11,199 nt of DNA. Source: Saccoglossus kowalevskii. Taxonomy: Eukaryota; Hemichordata; Enteropneusta; Harrimaniidae. The notes beneath the pieces were generated by a model that made no database searches, was not told where the DNA came from, and saw only the letters and a program-made list of their open reading frames with translations. Every line of letters begins with the position of its first letter. Position 1 is the stretch's first letter. Below are positions 7,658 through 11,199 of this stretch, one piece after another. Position numbers and translations under genes: made by a program. Where the stretch lies: the NCBI RefSeq assembly GCF_000003605.2, contig NW_003144289.1, positions 386,861-398,059 on the forward strand, given 5' to 3'.

Positions 7658-10600
7658 CTGAAAAAAGGAGTTCAGAATAATTAGGAAAGAATATGATAAC
7701 ACATTCATAGTTTAAAACTCCTTTTTGGGTCTAAGGGGTTCAAGTATAGGGAGCCTTATTGCAAAATGCAAATACAGTTTAATTAGCTTAGGTGAGCATG
7801 ATAGTGTAGGTCTGTAAAGTCGGAGGTTAGAGCATTCGATTTCATTTCAATGTGTTTTCAATTCAGAATGAAAACAGCAACACAAGACAATATTAACGTG
7901 ATTTGTGTTAATATATCCCACTATATACTGGTTGAGCAGTTTGTGAGGAATAGATTTTTGTACATTTTGTTTTTTTCCTGCTATTTATTGTAATCTCACT
8001 ATGTGAGCATTTTCTAATATAGGAATATGCAACATAATAAGTTGATCACTTTGAGTTCTTAGACAAAATATTGATAATATTCTGAACATTTTTATGGATA
8101 TCCAAGCTTTTAAATCAGTGACTGGTTCAACGTATTCAATTTTTCTTAAAAGGAGCTTTGGTCACACATGCAATTTTCTAAATATCAAGTCAAATATCAA
8201 AGCATATTCATGAGAAACAAATGCCCCAATTTGAACACCACTACGGAGTTACGAATAGGAATGTCTTTAAAGTCATTTGTATAAAAGATACCAAACAAAT
8301 TGACGGGTGAAGTAAAATTAAATTTGTTAACATGAAATGAAATAAAATTCAAAAGGACAGCATCGCTTACCTCTTTTACATTTGATACAGGTTCAGTTGC
8401 TGCAATATCTGAAATAAACATTATTCAGTGAAATAAATTCATGTAATACATTTTTTAATTAACATAAATTTCGAAAGTGATTTCACTTTGAATTGCGTCA
8501 CGTCAACTGCAGTATCGTATCTGGTATGATCATAACCTATTTAAATCGATTTGCAAATTAATTGATAATCACTATTTTTCCCCACATTCTTTTATTATTC
8601 ATCCTAATTCAGTAAGATATCGCATTTAATCGCACAATTATTTAATTGGTACATTCTTCTGAACGTAATTTATTGGCGAACTTCAAATGCATCCGGTTTG
8701 TTCTGAAAAGAAAATCATGATTTATAAAATGACAATAACACCTTGGTTACTTGCGGAGTTGAATGCCAATTCCATGTACATATTCGAGTTTATTTCATCA
8801 ATTGTAATCCCTTGACCTCTGCATAAAAATACACGTATTAACATTAATAGAATTGGCATTAAATACACTAAATAGCAATAATTACTTCGAGATTTAAATG
8901 CTGACGAACCTAGCTAACTCGACATATAGCTACATAAAATTCAGTACTACTTGCCTGCTTCCTGTCTGACCATCACCTGCAATAGCACAATTTGTGATAT
9001 AGTATTATATTTCTTTTAAACAAAAAAAAATACAAATATTTAAAAACATTAACATTTTTTTCCATACAAATCTTACCATTTGCCGGCTTAGGGATTGTAC
9101 GCCTTTTCCATATGTAAAGTAACAATGTTAAAACAACAACAAGAAGCATCAAAACAACTAACACCAGAATTCCAATGATAGCAGATGAAGACTGCCCTAT
9201 GACAGAAAACATGTAAGTGGTAAGTAGGTAATGCAAAAAAGAGAATTAAGAAAACTCGACACAGAACAATGAATTTTTAATTCAGCAATAATTTTAAAAA
9301 GCAATAGTGGCCAATGTAATTACATTTTTACATCTATCTGAAGTTAGAATTGACTCAACAATTAACGACTAAATATGAGTTTGTGAATATTTCACTTTTT
9401 GAATACCGTCTTTCAATGTCTATATTGGCCTGTATCTGCCGGTTAAGTGTGGTGTATTGCACGATTGAAAAACAAGGCCACAATGTTATGTAGAATGTTC
9501 ATACCTTTCCCCACGCAATATCTAAAAAAATACATTTATACAGTGCAACACAAGTCTTTTATGAATGTAATTGGACCATAATTTTGTACTCATAGTCGAC
9601 CAAATTGTGACAGTGTGTTTGATCTGAACCCGAAGATGCCTATTTGTATTTCGAGATACTTTGCGGATCATTACAAGTTTATAAATTGTAATGTGATCTG
9701 CTTTATTAGGAAAAGATTTTTGCTTGAAAATCATCGTTGTTTTTTTGCAAAATACAACTTTCTTAAAGCTTTTATGATATTTCAAATAATAGTGCGGTTA
9801 AATCTACCCTAATGTTGTGATTCTCAACATCTGCCAATTTCTACTTGATTATATCAATTATGCAAAAATAATCTTTGAAATGGTGATACTTGATTAGTTG
9901 TATGTATGTGCAAAATAGCCATGTTTCCCAAGTGTCTCTGTCATTTATTGCAAGGTTAATTGTAGTATGGCATATGTGGATCGAATTTGTCATGTATTTT
10001 GTAATACTTCGGTACAGTGTTCAGCTCCAATTCAAACTGCTTCAAAATGAGTGTCAATATCACCAAATGTATAATATTATAAAGGTCATGTGAATGGTAC
10101 CTGTTGTCTGTGGTCTTGTATCGACTGTTATCTGAAAATATATATGAAACATACAGCGATATTCGCACTTAGTTTACATGAATGGACATACATCTACATG
10201 TACAAATAAATGTTATTTCATTCTTGTGTTATTCTATATGGAAATATTCATTGCATTACGGTTACTGATTGAGATATACCTGAACATGATTCGTTGACAC
10301 CAGCAATGCATTATTCCTGACAGAAATACTGATTATGTAATCATAACCATGATCAATGGATGTATTATTGAAATCATTTTGGTCCAGTTGTATGGCATAT
10401 TCTGTAGCATAACACTCTCCTTTTGGAATACACACACAGGAAGGAGCCTCACATGTATCATTCTGAAAACAATTGTGTCATGTATTATTTCTTGTTTGAT
10501 GTAGTACATTTATTTTCAATCGAGCATCGAACACAAAGCGATGGTACCGGGTATGAAAAATTACACTGTCGACATATTTGTCGCAAACAAGCAGTCGTGT

Positions 10601-11199
10601 TTGTACCTCTCTCCGGACATCCACTGTGCCATGAGCAATTATATTTGTTATTTCTGCCATATTCCTCAATTCCCATCGAATATCAAACACTCCACTATGT
10701 CGGTCATATGTGCGAAACGTCACACTGCTTAAAAATAAAATAAAAAAAACAAAGGTTAAATTATATTAAAACCTACAAAAATGGTTACGTAGATAACTTT
10801 ATTTAATTGATTTCTAATCAAATGCTTACGCGCTATAGTACAAATTTGTTGTATGAACAAAGATAGGAGGGGAGGAGTCCACATGAATTAATACATCATC
10901 GACAGCAGTGTTACCAATGACGTCATACGATCTTATCCACACACGGATTGAATCTCCATCCACCCTCGTAATATCGAAATACTGTTCTTCAATCTGTTAA
11001 AATTATGAAAAAAACATGTAAACATAAATTGTATTGTTAAGCCATATGTGACTGCATTCTGATTATGTGATATATGTACACGTACTGGAAATCCAGGGAC
11101 ATCCATCCATAGGTCTGGTGGTTCAATAATACTATCCCCTCCTTGATGATCAACTGCATAAACTGTTTCTGTTTTAGCAATGCCATTCACCCCAGGTAT
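7574..11199 (-). CDS. 3' part of a spliced gene for a single-pass receptor-like membrane protein (partial at its 5' end)
   Basis: I join ten exons: 11199-11086, 10993-10830, 10724-10607, 10462-10280, 10131-10101, 9196-9077, 8976-8955, 8818-8751, 8408-8371 and 7657-7574. All nine junctions are in phase and the 942 nt read 313 residues to a TAG. Residues 1-203 are extracellular. They look like Ig-fold (FN3/cadherin-like) modules, with strand-end motifs HVDSSPP (77-83) and ITVDTRP (194-200), a cluster of four cysteines (136, 141, 143, 149) and sequons at N133, N164 and N165. A helix at about 209-231 is followed by KRR (234-236), giving a type I topology. The tail of about 78 residues has tyrosines at 265, 291, 295 and 310 and no kinase domain. 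From memory, similar uncharacterised, often large ectodomain proteins occur in bivalves; I cannot name an orthologue. The signal peptide and upstream exons lie outside the window. A role as a surface receptor or adhesion protein is inference. No convincing AATAAA lies close after the stop. Confidence 0.82.
8371..8408 (-). CDS. Cytoplasmic exon, residues 274-286
   Basis: The acceptor is TTATTTCAG|ATATTG and the donor AAAGAG|GTAAGC, both strong. It encodes IAATEPVSNVKE and ends in phase 0. The same frame stays open for about 57 more codons past the donor, so retention of the following intron sequence would give a longer alternative tail. I take the donor as the normal end because the 7657 exon joins it in frame. 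Confidence 0.72.
8640..8706 (-). other. Candidate alternative 3' exon with a strong acceptor
   Basis: GATTTTCTTTTCAG|AACAAACC on the minus strand is a better acceptor than several that are used. It has no good donor close downstream, so it would be a terminal exon. Spliced from the 8751 donor it adds five or six residues and stops at TGA. Spliced from the 8955 donor it adds about 20 residues ending EECTN and stops at TAA. Either would drop all the motifs in the last two exons. Confidence 0.25.
8751..8818 (-). CDS. Cytoplasmic exon, residues 251-274, first tail tyrosine
   Basis: The acceptor is TTTTTATGCAG|AGGTC and the donor CCGCAA|GTAACC, which is weaker than the others. The exon encodes GQGITIDEINSNMYMELAFN. 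The YMEL at residue 265 is a YxxL-type motif. It enters in phase 2 and leaves in phase 1, joining the 8408-8371 exon as an asparagine codon. Confidence 0.68.
8955..8976 (-). CDS. 22-nt exon with a GC donor, residues 244-251
   Basis: The acceptor is TTGCAG|GTGATGG. The donor reads GCAG|GCAAGT, which matches the known consensus for GC-AG introns (AG|GCAAGT) except that GC replaces GT. The exon encodes DGQTGS between two split codons. It converts phase 1 to phase 2, exactly what the next exon needs. Without it the following exon would be out of frame, so it is supported by phase as well as by its sites. Confidence 0.65.
9077..9196 (-). CDS. Transmembrane exon, residues 204-244
   Basis: The acceptor is CTGTCATAG|GGCAG and the donor AAATG|GTAAGA. 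The exon enters and leaves in phase 1. It encodes SSSAIIGILVLVV and a continuing Leu/Val-rich run of about 23 residues to LLLY, then IWKRRTIPKP. This is a single membrane helix with a basic stop-transfer signal. The same bases read open on through both introns only briefly, which supports exon borders here. Confidence 0.88.
9505..9521 (-). other. Candidate 17-nt cryptic microexon that would shift the frame before the membrane helix
   Basis: On the minus strand a T-rich tract and TTTTTTTAG precede 17 bases, which are followed by a strong donor AAG|GTATGAAC. It lies in the 904-nt intron upstream of the transmembrane exon. If it were included after the 31-nt exon, the protein would read DIAWGK, then the transmembrane exon in another frame, and stop after 12 more codons. 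That gives a form with no membrane anchor. It may equally be chance splice-site matches in AT-rich DNA. Confidence 0.25.
9666..9698. repeat. Imperfect palindrome / hairpin in the 904-nt intron
   Basis: GATC ATTACAA is followed by a TTTATAAA core and then TTGTAAT GT GATC. The 11 outer bases pair with one two-base bulge. It lies in the intron before the transmembrane exon. It could be a small MITE core or chance; no flanking duplication is evident. Confidence 0.3.
10101..10131 (-). CDS. Short exon (31 nt), residues 194-204, juxtamembrane
   Basis: The acceptor is TTTTCAG|ATAAC and the donor ACAACAG|GTACC. It encodes ITVDTRPQTT plus the first base of a glycine codon. ITVDTxP looks like the closing strand of the module in the preceding exon, so the short exon fits by content as well as by phase. 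Confidence 0.75.
10280..10462 (-). CDS. Exon, ectodomain residues 133-193 with cysteine cluster
   Basis: The exon is exactly 61 codons in phase 0, between acceptor AATTGTTTTCAG and donor TTCAG|GTATATC. It begins NDTCEAPSCVCIPKGEC, with four cysteines that could pair locally, then has sequons at NNTS and the strand-like run GYDYIISISVRNNALLV. The even number of cysteines and the sequons support an extracellular location. Confidence 0.85.
10607..10724 (-). CDS. Exon, ectodomain residues 93-132
   Basis: The acceptor is TTTTTAAGCAG and the donor AGAGAG|GTACAA. The exon completes the split alanine codon and ends in phase 0. It encodes TFRTYDRHSGVFDIRWEL, a run typical of the B-C strands of FN3-like modules in extracellular proteins, and ends just before a cysteine cluster in the next exon. 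Confidence 0.83.
10830..10993 (-). CDS. Exon, ectodomain residues 39-93
   Basis: The acceptor is TTTTAACAG|ATTGAAG and the donor GCGC|GTAAGC, leaving phase 2. The exon encodes the strand pattern SIRVWIRSYDVIGNTAVDD followed by VLIHVDSSPP. This looks like the last strands of one Ig-fold module and the proline-rich hinge into the next. It is the most typical ectodomain segment of the gene. Confidence 0.85.
11086..11199 (-). CDS. Exon (partial, runs off the right edge), ectodomain residues 1-38
   Basis: The frame starting at 11199 is open for 38 codons and ends at a CCA|GTACGTG donor (GT at 11085-11084) in phase 0. It includes ETVYAVDHQGG and PPDLWMDVPGFP and continues without a break into the next exon. 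The true 5' end of the exon is outside the window. Confidence 0.75.

Noticed and set aside
7801-7850. GGTTAGAGCATTCGA, which resembles an A box of a tRNA or tRNA-derived SINE
   Set aside because: There is no matching B box (GGTTCGANTCC) at the right distance and no cloverleaf, so no tRNA or SINE can be supported.
9522-9812. Overlapping frames on both strands (87 codons minus, 65 plus)
   Set aside because: They lie inside the 904-nt intron, are AT-rich, lack motifs and do not fit the exon phases.
9890-10168. Overlapping frames on both strands (67 codons plus, 70 minus)
   Set aside because: They overlap the 31-nt exon and its introns; the minus frame runs through splice sites that the phase-consistent model uses.
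10423-10743. 106-codon plus-strand frame and a 63-codon minus frame
   Set aside because: They are antisense or off-frame shadows of the exons at 10724-10607 and 10462-10280.

Overview
The window looks like AT-rich nuclear DNA from an invertebrate animal. Its coding sequence is split into short exons with GT-AG introns, and long AT-rich stretches carry decayed transposons. Nothing resembles bacterial gene organisation. The style of the one real gene and the types of transposon (mariner, DIRS/Ngaro-like) fit a marine invertebrate, possibly a bivalve mollusc; that placement is inference and weak.

Right third (7574-11199, minus strand): the 3' part of a spliced gene, entering from beyond the right edge. 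I resolve ten exons whose phases agree at all nine junctions. They give 942 nt, or 313 residues plus a stop. The protein is the C-terminal end of a single-pass (type I) membrane protein: Ig-fold/FN3-like ectodomain modules with a small Cys cluster and N-glycosylation sequons, one hydrophobic helix followed by Lys-Arg-Arg, and a short cytoplasmic tail with four tyrosines and no kinase domain. Splicing oddities include a 22-nt exon with a GC donor, a well-formed 17-nt cryptic microexon that would shift the frame ahead of the membrane helix, and an unused strong acceptor that could supply an alternative tail.

Left part (about 1610-3530): two dead transposons side by side. On the minus strand, about 1611-2179 is a remnant of a DIRS/Ngaro-type retroelement with a recognisable reverse transcriptase box (YIDDF). 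On the plus strand, about 2355-3530 is a mariner element with a broken transposase. It has lost the third catalytic aspartate by a small deletion, carries several stops and frameshifts, and keeps a clear right inverted terminal repeat and an inner left one.

The rest (1-660, 840-1610, 3531-7573) is AT-rich and shows no convincing gene. Three islands look more coding-like or GC-richer than their surroundings: 668-826 minus, 5430-5560, and 5785-6108 plus. They are recorded as unclassified. I see no RNA genes, CRISPR arrays or bacterial-type regulatory signals. I did not find a new multi-gene system. The most interesting material is the receptor-like gene with its possible membrane/soluble switch, and the unrecognised islands.
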